NCBI GenBank assembly: GCA_963969345.1
Contig: OZ017769.1
Location: 6,575,725 to 6,639,724, forward strand
Direction of reading: 5' to 3'
DNA length: 64,000 nucleotides
Source: Turbatrix aceti
Lineage: Eukaryota > Nematoda > Chromadorea > Rhabditida > Panagrolaimidae
Positions within the stretch are counted from its first letter, which is position 1. Each line of letters starts with the position of its first letter. Positions 21,642 through 37,575 of the stretch are shown in pieces. The notes beneath the pieces are model-generated. The model had not been told where the DNA came from and did no database searches. It was given only the letters and a program-made list of their open reading frames with translations. The position numbers were made by a program, and so were the translations under genes.

Positions 21642-23186
21642 TTAGTCCTTCTTCGAATAGGGTTCCGCTTTGAAGCACTCGACTCCGAGTTCCTTGGCAA
21701 GTTCGCGCGTATATTCAATTTGGTTCTTGTTGTAGAGGAGACCGCCTTCGGCGGCGGACTTCTCAATGTGACCGCGCGAGAGGTCACCTGGGATGCGGAC
21801 AGGCAACTCGGGATCGACGGGCTTCAGGCCGCGGATTTCATTCAGGAAGGTTTGGAGACGGGGTGCGAAGCCGTCTGCGAAGCACGATGGATCGATGACA
21901 AGGAAGCCCTGGCCCTGAAACACCAGCGCTGATTAGAAACCTTTTTTCCTTTTCACCCCCAAAAACCCACCAAATCGGCCTGCTTTCCGACGTCCTGCCA
22001 CTTGCGGACGTTTTTGCCGTAGTGCGCGCCTGCCAGAACGCCGCCGAGGATGTCGACCATGACACCGAGACCCGTGCCCTTGTAGCCACCGGTGACCTCG
22101 ACGCCACCCAGCGGCAGGAGACCGCCTCCATTGAGTACAGTGTCAGGCGACGTCGACTGCACGCCGTTTCCGTCGGCGCCCCAGCCCTGGGGCATCTCGG
22201 TGTACTTCTTGCGGTGGCAGAGCTCGATCTTGCCGAGTGCGACCGTCGTCGTGGCCATGTCAAGGGCGAAGCGATCACCGTTCTGCGCCGGGGCGTAGAA
22301 GCTGAGCGGATTCGTGCCGATGGCCTTCTGCGCAGATCGCGTCGGGTAGACGAGGGGCGACGTGTTGGTGTACGAGACGCCGATGAGACCCGCGTCGCTC
22401 GCCATCTGCGAGTACCGACCGGCGGTGCCGTAGTGGTTGCTGTTGAACGCGGATACCAGCGAGATGCCGTGCTCCCGAGCGAGGTCAATTGCGAGGTTGG
22501 TGCAGAACTCCCCAACGACCGAGCCAAGCGCGTTGTCGCCGTCGACGAGGGCCGTGCCTCCCTTCTGCTTGACGATGCTCGGCTTGCCTGCCGCCTTGCA
22601 GGTGCCTGTCTGCACGTCCCGGATGTACATCGGGAGACGGTTCAGGCCGTGCGAGTAGTGCCCGCGACGGTCGGCGTCCAGGATCATGCGGACCACCGAG
22701 CCGATTTGGTCGGGCGCTGTTCCCGCCTTGAGCATGCAGCGTTCGATGAACCCTGACATCTACAAACATGCTTGGATTCCAAAGGGTTCATTGGAGGCCA
22801 GAGGCAATGTGCGAGCTCAGCAGTATCAAAGGTGAGCAGCCCGCACACAGGTCGCCTGATCACGTGACCTCGTGAGTGGTCCAGACACCGACCGCTACCT
22901 GCAGGTGGGCCGCACAAAAAAAGTGCAGAATGAGTTTACGCGCTTTTTGGCGCATCACAATTAAAAAACTGCGGGTCAAAAATCGCTGGAAGAGGCAAAA
23001 AGCAAAAAAACTCACCTCATCTTCGGTGACAGTGTAGTCGAAATCAGAAGGACGAAACATACTCGTCGACACCGCTCGCCAACTCGTTTTCACCGCAGCA
23101 CTGGACAGTGATACGGGACAATCAATCAGGGTGCGACGACAGGCGGACCCAAGCAGGGTCGTCGAGCAGCGAAGAAGACGAGCCAT
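21642..23186 (-). CDS. Malate/L-lactate dehydrogenase family oxidoreductase (Ldh2 type)
   Basis: Three exons, 23186-23016, 22759-21971 and 21914-21642, encode 410 residues. The family reduces or oxidises 2-oxo/2-hydroxy acids with NAD(P) and is structurally unrelated to classical LDH/MDH. Visible signatures are ADRRGHYSHGLNRLPMYI, VDGDNALGSVVG, SNHYGTAGRYSQMA, the IGTNPLSFYAPA segment and GGYKGTGLGVMVDILGGVLAGA. The first exon (MARLLRCSTTLLGSACRR...) is Arg/Ser-rich without acids and could be a mitochondrial presequence; MFRPSDFDYTVTEDE then begins the conserved body. The exact substrate is unknown. AATAAA occurs on the minus strand at 21587-21592. It converges with the kinase gene. Confidence 0.88.
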
Positions 23187-23446
23187 CCCTTTGGCAAAAT
23201 ACTATCAGGGAAGCGGCGAAAGCGAACGAACGAGCGAAGAGTATACGCGAGACCACGGGGAACACAACAAACCCGAGTTTGATAACAGGCGCGGAGTGTT
23301 CTCCAACTTTTGAGAAGACAACGAGAAAAAAGAGAGCGGCGACGCAAAATACACACCCTACTCACCCGTCCCTGTCATGTTGAATATTTCCCTGGTGCAG
23401 TTATCAGCATGTTTATCACCCCACAGAAATCACGTAGACACAATTC

Positions 23447-23929
23447 TCACGCAAGCGATTGGTTACGCAAAGTGCAGAGGTCGTCCGAGTTAGTGCCAAT
23501 CATGGACCGTGACATGTCGCTCTCGTCTGACAGATTCCTCAGCGGCATTACGTGTCCCTCCTGTACGCCGCCGCCCCCGACCTCTTTGTGCTGGCCGGGA
23601 ACCCATTCCTTCTGGCTTCCGGTCCTCTTGATGGACTGAAGCACGACGCTCGGCTCTTCGCCTGAATCGTTGCGCATCGAGGAAGAAGGCTGCAGACTAT
23701 CTCTCTGGGACGACTTTTCCTGGACTCGGCGGCGGTTGAGGACGCAGCAGGCGATGAAGAAGCTGCTCACGACGAAGACGAGAACCGCGGCGAGGGCGAG
23801 GACGACGTCGAAGAGGGACACGCGACAGAAGGCGCACGCCGGCGCAGGGGCCTTGGTGGTCGCGGTGGCTGTGGCAGCAAGGAGTACCGTACCTGTCAAC
23901 GGGGAAATTGTCATTTGGCTTATCGTCAT
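23447..23929 (-). CDS. Unrecognised small one-pass membrane protein
   Basis: A single open frame of 160 residues. A short Thr/Ala/Pro-rich segment is followed by one strong membrane helix (VVLALAAVLVFVVSSFFIACC) and an RRR stop-transfer signal. The roughly 95-residue hydrophilic tail is rich in Ser, Gln and Asp (MRNDSGEE, NLSDESDMSRSM). By the positive-inside rule the tail is cytosolic. No family was recognised. A TTGACAG|GT sequence near the start could be a splice acceptor, so a further 5' exon with a signal peptide is possible. Support is frame length and membrane topology only. Confidence 0.5.
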   Translation of the reverse strand: MTISQMTISPLTGTVLLAATATATTKAPAPACAFCRVSLFDVVLALAAVLVFVVSSFFIACCVLNRRRVQEKSSQRDSLQPSSSMRNDSGEEPSVVLQSIKRTGSQKEWVPGQHKEVGGGGVQEGHVMPLRNLSDESDMSRSMIGTNSDDLCTLRNQSLA

Positions 23930-25160
23930 TTCTTCAAAAAAGAAAACAACTGACTTGCAAGTCGTGAAAAAAATTAAAATTGCATTTTTTTGTTATTTTA
24001 TGGCTGGAGTTCTTGGATGAAATTTTTTTCCAGCTCACTCGTTGGCAAGCGCGGCAAATTGACTCTGTGTTGTTCTCGCCGCGCAAACAACAACTCGGAT
24101 GATAAGGATGCCTGCGAGGGAGGAGGGATGGACTCATTCATCTGGACTGCAACTCAACTCAACTCAGAGGTCGAAGACGACCGGAAATGCCATGGCTTGC
24201 TTCCCCGATGCATCCGACCCCTCTGTGTGACGCAGTCCGCTCTGCGGCATCCGGCGGGGCCTTCTCCTGCTAGGTGGAGTGTTGTTTGACGGTTCCAAAA
24301 ATATCTGTGAGCGAGAAATGCGCATTTATTCAGAGAACACCATTTGCCGCCAGGCGATGTCCTTTTAGCTGCCCCGAGGGCACTGCATGCGCGCGCGCCA
24401 CCCTCATTCGGGACCGGAATCAATTTTTTCGGCCAGCAGGGGCGAGACACGCACTGCGCGTCTCCAACTAGTCAGAATCGTGCGTCTGACTGAAGCTAGC
24501 CCTCGTGAAAACGCGCATGAGCCTGCATGCACGCCAACGCGTCTCTTCTCGTCGTTAGTGGGGGTTCGACATTTTAGTTGCTGTGTTGAAATTATCCGTC
24601 GGCAACGATGGCGAAAAGAGGAGAGGAAAAACTAGCTACATCTAAGCTGGTCGTTGCGTCGTCCCCTGCGCTGGCTGGCCACGACGATGACTGGCCTGGC
24701 GGTCGTCTCTCCATGCCTGCAGGCACTAGTCCTGCCGTGGTGCGTGTGTGCTTTGTCACCACGCCATTGCAGGCAGATGTGTGCTTTTTTGGAAAGCATG
24801 CGCGCGCTATAGCTCCAAGCTGACAGCTGACTGGTGGCTGCCAAGCCGCGTATACACGTGCACACGCTCGCTGACGCAATCCGGACATTATCCAAGCATG
24901 GATTTTGCCATCTATTCATCTGTTTTTGTGTCCTGTCTTGCACTAATCACGCGTAACGCGTAAAAAGTCTTTTCCGGTCGATTTGGTTGTTTTTGATATC
25001 ACGTTGGACGAGTTTGTTGCTTCCGTAACAATTCGCGAGTCTCGAGACGAAAATTTGGCGCGTGTTTTTGTTCTGTCTGTGCAAAAATTGACCGGTTTAC
25101 GTCAGATCGATTCTACCAGCCGCCTTCGTACCTTCGTACTTCCTGTATCCGCCATCAGCG
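23930..25160. other. Intergenic, upstream of RAB2
   Basis: About 1.2 kb between divergent genes, probably holding both promoters. No gene, RNA or transposon structure was recognised. Confidence 0.5.
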
Positions 25161-26103
<943 letters not shown>

Positions 26104-26497
26104 TCGCAGTACGGTGCCTCACCCAACCTTCTTTTGTTTCTTCTTTTTTTTCGTCGTACTACCGTGAGTTGCTGGATTCTGAGCCAAAGGGGTCAACAGC
26201 GGTGTTTCAGCGCTTTTGCCTCTTTTCTACGACACACTTATCGACCGAACAACCCGTTTCTCTCTTTTGCGTGTGGTTCCAAGACTTCTATTCTCTCTAT
26301 CGCTCGTCAATCGTCGGAAACGCACCCCCTTCCCTCTAAGCTTGTTCACCTCGCCCGACGTTCGTTAAATAACTGTACATTCAACTCGTCAAATCTGAGT
26401 CCATATTTTTTTTAATTTTTGCTTTTTTGTCACGGACTCTTATATCCTTTTTCCCACTGTGTAGTTTTGTAAGTGACATTGAGTCAGATTCTTGACA

Positions 26498-26503
26498 AAT
26501 AAA
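26498..26503 (+). promoter_or_regulatory. Polyadenylation signal of RAB2
   Basis: AATAAA, 160 bp before the MPC2 start codon. Confidence 0.6.
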
Positions 26504-26664
26504 GCTTTCCGGCAGGTGTGGGCGGAGTTGACGGGCGTTTGCACCGCCACGGTACGTTACATGACCCGGAGGAGGTGGGTAATTTGCCTATCAGCTGTCA
26601 CACGACAGCCCGTGATCGTGATTGTGAGTGCAGCAGAGCAGCGATTGTTTTTTCTCCAGGAGGC

Positions 26665-27096
26665 ATGGCAAGCGCCCTCTACCGAGTCCTCTGCCAGGCA
26701 GGCGACCGCGTCATCTACCCGATTCTCCCGGCTTTCGCAAAACCCGCCTGGAACCACAGCGCAGGACCAAAGACCGTCTTCTTCTGGGCCCCGACGATCA
26801 AATGGTGACTGTGGTCGTGTGATTGTCTGGGCCGCGCACTAATCAATCACGTGTACTTCAGGTGCCTCGTCGGAGCGGGTCTCGCAGATCTTGCGCGTCC
26901 AGCGGAGAAGCTGAGCGTTGCCCAAAACCTCGCACTCTTCTTCACGGGCGCCATCTGGACCCGGTATTCATTCGTCATCACGCCTGTCAACCGCTACCTC
27001 GCCAGCGTCAACTTCTTCGTCGGCAGCACCGGTGTCGCCCAGCTTACCCGCATCGCGCACCATCGCTTCACACAGCCTCCAGCGATCAAAGCGTAG
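26665..27096 (+). CDS. MPC2: Mitochondrial pyruvate carrier 2
   Basis: Two exons, 26665-26804 and 26862-27096, encode 124 residues. MPC2 pairs with MPC1 in the inner mitochondrial membrane to import pyruvate. The family pattern is clear: WNHSAGPKTVFFWAPTIKW before the first helix, CLVGAGLADLARPAEKLSVAQN (the intron cuts the KW codon), TGAIWTRYSFVITPVNRYLASVN, and a final hydrophobic segment. AATAAA follows at 27152. It lies close behind RAB2 on the same strand, but nothing indicates a shared transcript. Confidence 0.95.
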
Positions 27097-27151
27097 GATT
27101 TTTCGGAAAGCCGAGGTTCATTTAGTTACGATGCAAACCCATTTACTGGCG

Positions 27152-27157
27152 AATAAA
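27152..27157 (+). promoter_or_regulatory. Polyadenylation signal of MPC2
   Basis: AATAAA, 56 bp beyond the MPC2 stop codon. Confidence 0.6.
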
Positions 27158-27275
27158 CAATGATTTACACTCGGACATTGATGAATCGGGCCATGTTACG
27201 ATCGTTTGGAATACCTTGGTTTTTTTTGTGAAAAAAATTGTTGAAAACGAAAACGAGGATTTTCAGACGCGCAGC

Positions 27276-28040
27276 ATGGAGAGCAACGCCAGCGTGAAGC
27301 TGTCCAAGAACGTGATGCAGCTGCAGGTGAGTCCTTTGACCGTATAAGCATGAAATTAGGCCGAAAAGTCGAAAAAAAATTTGAAGACTGTTTTTTGCGA
27401 ATAAAAACATGAAATTCTGATTTTTTTTGTGTTTTATTCATATTTTTTTACTTTTTTACGATATGTGAATAATTATTACGCATTTATACATAACATAAAA
27501 AAAATTTGGTTGTTTTGAACAAAAATCGTTCAAAATACGGTAAAAATAAAAAAATCCAAATTTTTTTAATAAAATTGGCGGCCTAATTTTGAGGCCGGTT
27601 TTATGCCCTGATAACTCTTACCTGGTTGGTTGCAGTTCATGCGGTCCGCGAGACTGGAAGCCGAGAGCAACGCCAAATCCGCGGATTCGAAGGAAATGGA
27701 CAAGCTGGGCCGTCAGTACCCGGTTGTACTCGCCAACGGCACCGTATCCAGCAACGTCTACTGCCCGGATGTCGGCTACACCCAGCTGCAGGATCTCAAA
27801 ACGGGTCGCTTCTCCTTCAACGGCCAGAACCCGGGTGTCGAGTCGATCATGGAGGACGAGGACTTTGAACGCCGGCGCAGGGATAATCCTTCGCTCAAGC
27901 GCTCCAACGCCGGCCTTCGATACGACATCAGCGACGTCGAAATGGCCGAAGCCTTCCAGGGCAGGGGTGTCGCTGTGCAGAGCTCCAACCTCCTCCACAT
28001 CTACACCGAAGAAACGCCCAAGAGTGAACCCCAGGCATGA
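27276..28040 (+). CDS. MPHOSPH6: M-phase phosphoprotein 6 homologue (nuclear exosome cofactor)
   Basis: Two exons, 27276-27326 and 27636-28040, encode 151 residues. MPP6 helps tether the MTR4 helicase to the nuclear RNA exosome for 5.8S rRNA maturation. The conserved N-terminus is KLSKNVMQLQFMRS, where the intron falls. GRFSFNGQNPGVESIMEDEDFE corresponds to the family's G-R-x-SF-x-G-x-NP-x-(V/I)E motif, and DISDVEMAEAF to its (V/I)SDEEMA motif. Length is close to the human protein (about 160). The 309-bp intron contains AT-rich sequence ending in a GGCC-type motif. Confidence 0.85.
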
Positions 28041-28090
28041 CTGTTTTTTACATTTTGTTGAGTTTTACATAAAAACGGCATTTTTGGGGT

Positions 28091-28537
28091 TTAATAGGGC
28101 CTGTGAACGTGTTTTTGGAGAGAAGCGGCGAAGGAAGCAGCCCGACCGGGGTCGTCGAAGGTGAGGATGAGCCGGTGAAGGACGTGGTCGAGGAGGAACT
28201 GGAAGAGACACGAATTGGATTCCACTCACCTCACCGATGCGGGTTCCACTCACCTGAGGCTGGTCGACGTGGAGCACCACGCTGCGCACGGGCGTGAAGA
28301 GGCCGACGTGGAAGAGACGGAGCGTCGGGAACTCGAAGAAGACCGAGGAGTGCCGGTAGACGATGCACGAGTTGGACACGGTCGTGTTGACCATTCGGAA
28401 GGTCACGTCCGTCGCCAGATCCTAAAAGTTGTCCATTGCAACAAAAAACGTATAAAAAAGCAAAAAAAACAGACGATTCTCTCGAAAGCGCCGTTCTTCT
28501 CACGGAAAAGCTCCATTTTGACGACAGCAACTTCCAT
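28091..28537 (-). CDS. Unrecognised small gene (duplicated, copy 1)
   Basis: Two exons are secure by frame and splice consensus: 28421-28254 (56 codons; contains NTTVSNSCIVYRHSSVFFEF) and 28198-28091, ending KHVHRPY and a TAA stop. An upstream exon starting near ATG 28537 (MEVAVVKMELFREKN) is likely, but its donor is not convincing, and more 5' exons may exist up to about 28780. The alternating hydrophobic pattern and a final helix (DPGRAASFAASLQKHV) recall a small beta-rich PH-like fold, which is a guess. The intron is 55 bp. Confidence 0.5.
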
Positions 28538-29416
28538 GGCAAAAGGACTACTGAAAAAAAAGCAAAAACGATTCGAGGTCTGGACGTGTTGCCGTGGCTC
28601 CGACTGCCTCCCCACTCTCGTCCGCTATCCGGTCACTGCACCGCGCGGCGGCTTTTGTCTGCTCCCTTTCGGGCCTCGACCGGTTCGCCGCTCTTTGACG
28701 ACCAGGAGACGGCGGACTCCTCCACCGAACCCTTGTCGACGCCGCGCTTGACCTGGACGGACGATTCAACATGGGGCCGACAGCCGCAGAACCCCACGAC
28801 TCAGCCCATCCGCTCGAATCTGCCACCAAGAAGCTGGTTTACAGACGCACGCCACAACGCCCGGCGAGAATTCCGGATCGAATCCGGGGTTATTCGCGGA
28901 CGTTTTCCCGGATTCGCGCTCTTTTCAGGCCAATACGCGACAGAATTGGCACTGAAAAGAACCGAAAAATTTTATCATGTAAAATCGGGAGTTGCGGATC
29001 GACTGATGCCACATTTGTAAGGCTTCGGTGAATCTGGCGGGCATGGCAGCCGAAAAGAACTAAAAAATCATCAATTTTGTCTGAAAGAATGGAAATTTGA
29101 GGAAAACCCGAATTGCAATGATCCCGACGAGAAAGTTGCGAGCACGCGGTATTTCATGTTTTGAATTTGTCCGCGCGTATTTTTCCATGGCATCATTTGT
29201 TCAGGCGTTTAAATTGGCACTTTTTATCATTTGTTGCAATCGCTCTTTGACAATGATAAGTTAACGACGAGGGGAGGGAGGGTGAAGGCAATGGATAGGG
29301 GATGGACTCTGGAAACGACGCGTAACGACCAAATGCAAGTGAAAAGAGAGTGTTTGTGTGGTGATGGCCCGTGATGGAGGAGAGAGACTGTAATCACCCA
29401 GAAGCCGGCTGCGGCA

Positions 29417-32794
<3,378 letters not shown>

Positions 32795-35700
32795 GGCTGA
32801 TGGCAGAGGGGCAGAACTCGTTGAGGTTGATGACTGTCGATTCGGAAAGCACTGGACGTCTTTACATGCTCAGACGGTTCTCGATGGGGATCGGTCGTTC
32901 GGGAGAAAGAAGAAGCAGACAGCGGCAATCGTATACTGGGCTCGATTTTTCGATTTTCGTTCCGGGACCGAAGGGAGAAGAAGCCGCAAAAAACACGGGG
33001 CAATAGGGCTCGAAGGGAACGCCTCCTGCTAACTGGATTCGGCCTGGGTTCCCCTCGATGGTCGTGGTCGCTGCAAGCAAAGTCTGAATCTCCTGTGGCG
33101 GCAAAGTCAAAAGTAGTGAGAACAATCGATTTCGGAAAAAAAAGTCAGACACGATTGATTGGATTGCTGCCAGCCGGGTGGCAGCAGAAGACGCGCTCCA
33201 ACAACGACCGCAAACTCACATTGAGCGCAAAGATGGGTTTACGTGAAATCAATAAATCGTAAGAGTAGGGCTAATGGGCTAAAAAGGCCTCAAAAAGTAC
33301 ACGCCAGGAGAGGATGTCAAAGAAGGGTGGTGACATGACAGGCAAATGAGAAGCCTGTTAGCCGGCGAACTAATAAACAAACGCGGGCGGCACGACGACA
33401 GAGTCCAGATGTCTGGAAAAATGCGGTGATAACTTGACGGCGATTAAGCTCCCTCCCGAGGCAATCACGCAAGCAGCTGGTGACTCGAGGTAATTGCCAC
33501 AAGTGTCAGCGCAGCGGCAATGCCACTGCAACGACGACAACGACGACGGCGGCAAAACAGAGGCGGCGCGTCAACAAGCGGGGATGCCAGCCGGATTAAG
33601 GCAGGCCAGGCCAGGCCGTGGCCGTGGACCGCCGTATCAGGGGCCGTTACGTCCGGAACGAGTCAAGGATGTCATGCCCCGCGCAGGAGAGCCACGTAAG
33701 CCGGGCAAGAGACCAATAAGCCCGGACGCGCCGTGGAAAAAAAACAGGAACGGCACGGCGCCCGGAAACAAAAGGAGAAAAAAACTGTGAGTGCGCTCAA
33801 GTACATTACGCATAATCCCATCTTAACCCAGAAGCCGTAGATTTTTGACAGCATCAAAACTGCCCCCTCGGAAAAAAAACAATAAAAGGAAGAGGAACAA
33901 GAGCCGCCCCGCAACGGCGGCGGTGGCCAGGTAGAGAGGGGGGAAACACTCGCGCCAAACAACAAAAACAAAGTTTTCGGCAGGTGTGGACACGAGAGCA
34001 AGGTCGCGTCTGTATGCTGTGAATCGATCGAGCGCCTCGCAACCGACCAGCGCAGTCGAGAGCAACCAGCCGGTGGTCGGTCGCTGTGCACGCCACCTGC
34101 CTTGTCCGTACAGTCTCAAGACCCCTTCCGACACACGCAGCTACACACACAGGTGCGCGCACGCGCACGAGGCACACTACTGACTGTATGTCGTCGCGCA
34201 GCGCGTACAATAGACACCTGTGCTGCGCAGAGGCAGGGGGGTCCTCCTTCCTTCCATCCCCCCCCGATCCGCCTGTTTTTTTTTGTTGGTGTTGCGCGGC
34301 TCGCTGCAGGGGCTGCGCATGCGCGGCTGACCGCCCCGACCCAGGGAGTGGTCAGCAGCGCGAGCGCCAAACGATCGCGCACAACACCAACACGCGGTCG
34401 GCCAGTCAAAGCCTCTACGAGCCAGCCACTCGATGATTTGTGTTTACCAAAACGCGGGCAGAAGGCTGCAACGGACGTCTTTTCCACCCCAAAAGAAAGT
34501 CAGCGCGATGACTGACGGCTGGCTGGCGCTGCCTGATCGTGTGTGCTGATCGTGGCAGCGCACCACACCCGTCTTCTGTGTCACCTTCGACGTCGATCGG
34601 TCGATCGCTGCTGCTGCTGCTGCTGGCAACAAATCAAATGACTGAACGCTGTTGGTTGTACATACGTAATTGCGTGAATTCCCGAGAACGCTGACTGCGC
34701 CGGTCCGTCGGCTGCCGCACGGCCCGAGGGGTGAAATTCAGAGACATGAAAGCGAAAAAACGAGGCCGACTCGATCGCACGCGTCGGAGACAACGTACAG
34801 CTTGTTGCTGCCGCTGAAGCACTTCGTTTCGCGTGGAGGACGATGCACAAAAGGTGAACGAACGCAACACGCTCCGCTCCCCCCTTCGCATTATTCTTCC
34901 TCGCAGCAGCGCCACCTTATCACGACGGCTAGCTCCAACTGATCACAGCACGCGTATTGCCTAGCCTCCCTTCCGTGCAACGCAACAAAGAAGGGCCTAG
35001 TTAACTTCGTTATAGGTTCCTAAGTTCCTGCTCGACACGCATTTGACGCCAATGCACAAAAAGCAACAAGGCGGTAAAAATGACATTCACGCAATTCAAT
35101 TCTGGGTAATCAGGTGATCGTAAAAAACGCTGTAAAGACAGGCTGGATATGGCGTGCGTGTACGGCGAACTCAGGTTTTTCCAAAATATCTGGAACTGCA
35201 AGGCAAATAAGGCCGGCCGGCTGGCCTGTCTTGCAGACAAACAAAATAACCGGATATCACGGAGGAGTGATAAAGCAGAACCAAGACACGTACACGTATT
35301 TACTTCATTACCCGGTGCTCTGTTTTGAGAAAAAAAAATTACGGGTCGCTTATCACACCCTGCAGCCGGCCATAAAAGCAACGAGTCCCAGCCAAAATTG
35401 TATGACACTGAATTGAAGAAGCTCTGGGCCAAGTGAATCACTCGGTACACGCAAAACATGCTTGAGGCCCGTTTTCCGCGGGGCAAGCAGACGAGGACAG
35501 TCACTTTCCGTGTTTGTCGATGCCTGTTTGTTCTCATGACGCGAGTTGGATGTCGTGATAAAAAAAAAATACCAGACAGAGTAATACATGGGTTCAGGCA
35601 AGGCCTACAACAACTCTTGCATTAGTCAGGCCACAGAAGACAATGCAAGGCCCTAATTCACAGAAAAAAGTGCCTTGCGCCCCCAAAAGTGCCATTGATT

Positions 35701-36010
35701 CAGTGTACTCTAATCAGAACAAGCGTACATACACCAAGTTAACGGCAATGGACTTACAACTTTCTCGTCACATTCAAAAAAAGCCTAACGCGTGCTTGGC
35801 AATGGCAAAAGCCTTTGAGAGGCGGCCTTACCTTTTAAATCTCCCTTGCGCGCGCATTCACGGCTCTCGGCACGAAAATTCAACAACAGCTTCCATCATT
35901 TTTTTTTGTATCAAGGATACGCGCGCACGCGTGCACTGATAGCTGCCTGTTATTCTGCTAGAAGCCGTTTACCCTCACTCATCTACGCTGGTCACGTGCA
36001 TGCGGTGAGA
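32795..36010. other. Intergenic, PPP1R16 to BLCAP
   Basis: About 3.2 kb between divergent genes with many CpG-rich and low-complexity stretches, including a CTG microsatellite at about 34607-34625. Open frames here are short and overlap on both strands, without family signatures. It presumably holds both promoters and 5' leaders. Confidence 0.55.
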
Positions 36011-36353
36011 ATGTATTGCCTACAGTGGTTATTGCCCTTTTTGCTCATTCCTAAACACCTCGTGCATCCGGCTTTTCTCATCGATCAAGCTCACTTCTTC
36101 TGGCTCTACATCATTGGGTTCTTCCTCGAGAGGAGGTAGGTATATTCCGTGCTTATTAACAGGTCTAACTGAACACAAGCGTTATTTTAGGCCTTGTCAC
36201 AGCTGCACACTCATCTTCCTCGCTGCCGTCTGCTTCATTTGCTACTCAGACTCTGATCGGTGCATTTTCTGGCCCGTCTGCGAGACTGTCCTGAACGGTC
36301 AAATGTGTAAGCAGTCGTACGAAGCACGACAAGCTCTGGAATCCAAACCGTAA
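36011..36353 (+). CDS. BLCAP: Bladder cancer-associated protein homologue
   Basis: Two exons, 36011-36135 and 36191-36353, encode 95 residues (about 87 in vertebrates). BLCAP is a small, highly conserved two-helix membrane protein implicated in growth control; its biochemical role is unsettled. The N-terminus MYCLQWLLPFLLIPK is nearly identical to the vertebrate protein. GFFLERRPCHSCTLIFLAAVCFICYS matches the second conserved block, with the intron in the RR codon. The C-terminal 35 residues are divergent. AATAAA occurs at 36478. Confidence 0.95.
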
Positions 36354-36477
36354 GAGCCAAGATGACGATACATTTGATTCGGGTCGTCAGTTCTCGTGAA
36401 ACGGTAGCCAGCGGTCTCGAGTACTTGCTATTTTTCGTTTGTTCAGTTTTATTCGGGTTTTTGTTGATAATTTGGCA

Positions 36478-36483
36478 AATAAA
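36478..36483 (+). promoter_or_regulatory. Polyadenylation signal of BLCAP
   Basis: AATAAA, about 125 bp beyond the BLCAP stop and about 130 bp before the POLR3H start. Confidence 0.6.
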
Positions 36484-36611
36484 AACGATTTGAGATTAAA
36501 ATGAGCCGCTGTTTTATGTGTCTCAACGCGTTTTTTCGCCTGCAGATGTACATACTTTTTGGATCGTAAATTTTTGAACCGTTGATTTTCACGGAAATTC
36601 TTCTCTCCAGG

Positions 36612-37238
36612 ATGTTTCTGCTCGCAGAGTTCAAGCACACTGTCAAAATCGAGGCTGACGAAGCGGATATCGATTTTGAAGCCTGCGTCATCTCCAAAAT
36701 CAACGGAAAGTACGCGAACAAGGTCGTCATCGACGTTGGCCTCTGCCTGTCATTTTATGACTTTGTCAAGATTTATCCCTCCTACATCCCCCAGGGCGGC
36801 GCTACAATCTACGTCCCTGTTCACTTCCGATACTTTGTCTTCGAGCTGCTCCCGGGCGAAATCGTCGACTGCACGATACAGAGCGTGTCCAGCGAAGGCC
36901 TCAGACTAACCACCGGCTTCTTCAGCGATATATACGTCCCGCGCCACGGACTACCCACTAATTCAGTTTTCGACGACGGCACGCAGTCTTGGACGTGGCA
37001 GGTAGCCCAGGAATCTGGCGATGGCGGCGAGACGATCCTCAACTTTCCCATGGAGGTCGGTGATACGGTGAGGGTATTCACGGACAGTGTCACGTATCAC
37101 GATTCACTGGAAACCGGCAAGAACGGCCCCATGATGGTTACGGCGCTGATGGGCACGCCGGGACTCGGATGCCTCACCTGGTGGCACGGCGACGAGGAAG
37201 GGCCGCCCGTCAGCAATGCGGACGATTACGATGCTTGA
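36612..37238 (+). CDS. POLR3H: DNA-directed RNA polymerase III subunit RPC8
   Basis: A single coding exon of 208 residues. RPC8 is the Pol III counterpart of Rpb7: with RPC9 it forms the stalk that contacts initiation factors and nascent RNA. It begins MFLLAEFKHTVKIEADEAD. The KYANKVVIDVGLCLSFYDF segment is the conserved tip domain, VPVHFRYFVFELLPGEIVDC opens the OB-fold (S1-like) domain, and PGLGCLTWW is the conserved C-terminus. A CCAG acceptor directly before the ATG suggests an intron in the 5' leader. Confidence 0.93.
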   Translation: MFLLAEFKHTVKIEADEADIDFEACVISKINGKYANKVVIDVGLCLSFYDFVKIYPSYIPQGGATIYVPVHFRYFVFELLPGEIVDCTIQSVSSEGLRLTTGFFSDIYVPRHGLPTNSVFDDGTQSWTWQVAQESGDGGETILNFPMEVGDTVRVFTDSVTYHDSLETGKNGPMMVTALMGTPGLGCLTWWHGDEEGPPVSNADDYDA

Positions 37239-37290
37239 CACACGGGTTTTATTTCATTTTGTTGATTTTATGTTGTTTTTTATTTTACAT

Positions 37291-37296
37291 AATAAA
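37291..37296 (+). promoter_or_regulatory. Polyadenylation signal of POLR3H
   Basis: AATAAA, 53 bp beyond the POLR3H stop. Confidence 0.6.
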
Positions 37297-37575
37297 TTGT
37301 TTTTTTTTACTTTTACAATCTCCGGAGCGATAAAAAAATTATAAATAGTTTTACATCCATTTTGTTTTTCTCGCGAATCGCGACTGCGCCCTTCGAAAAA
37401 TATACGCGCGTGCGCACGCAGCGCGACGGCAAGGGAGGATTTTCGTTGCGAGACGTTGCAGTCTCGGGGTTCGCTGTTGGTTGGCTTGCTGCGCGTTGAC
37501 GACTTCGCACTGAATTCAATCACTTCTTCTTGCTGTTGAGCCACAAGTGGTGATTTCTTTCTTTTCTGAAACAAA

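Noticed and set aside
32862..33152. 96-codon minus-strand frame upstream of PPP1R16
   Set aside because: No ATG start, no signature, and it overlaps the expected promoter region.
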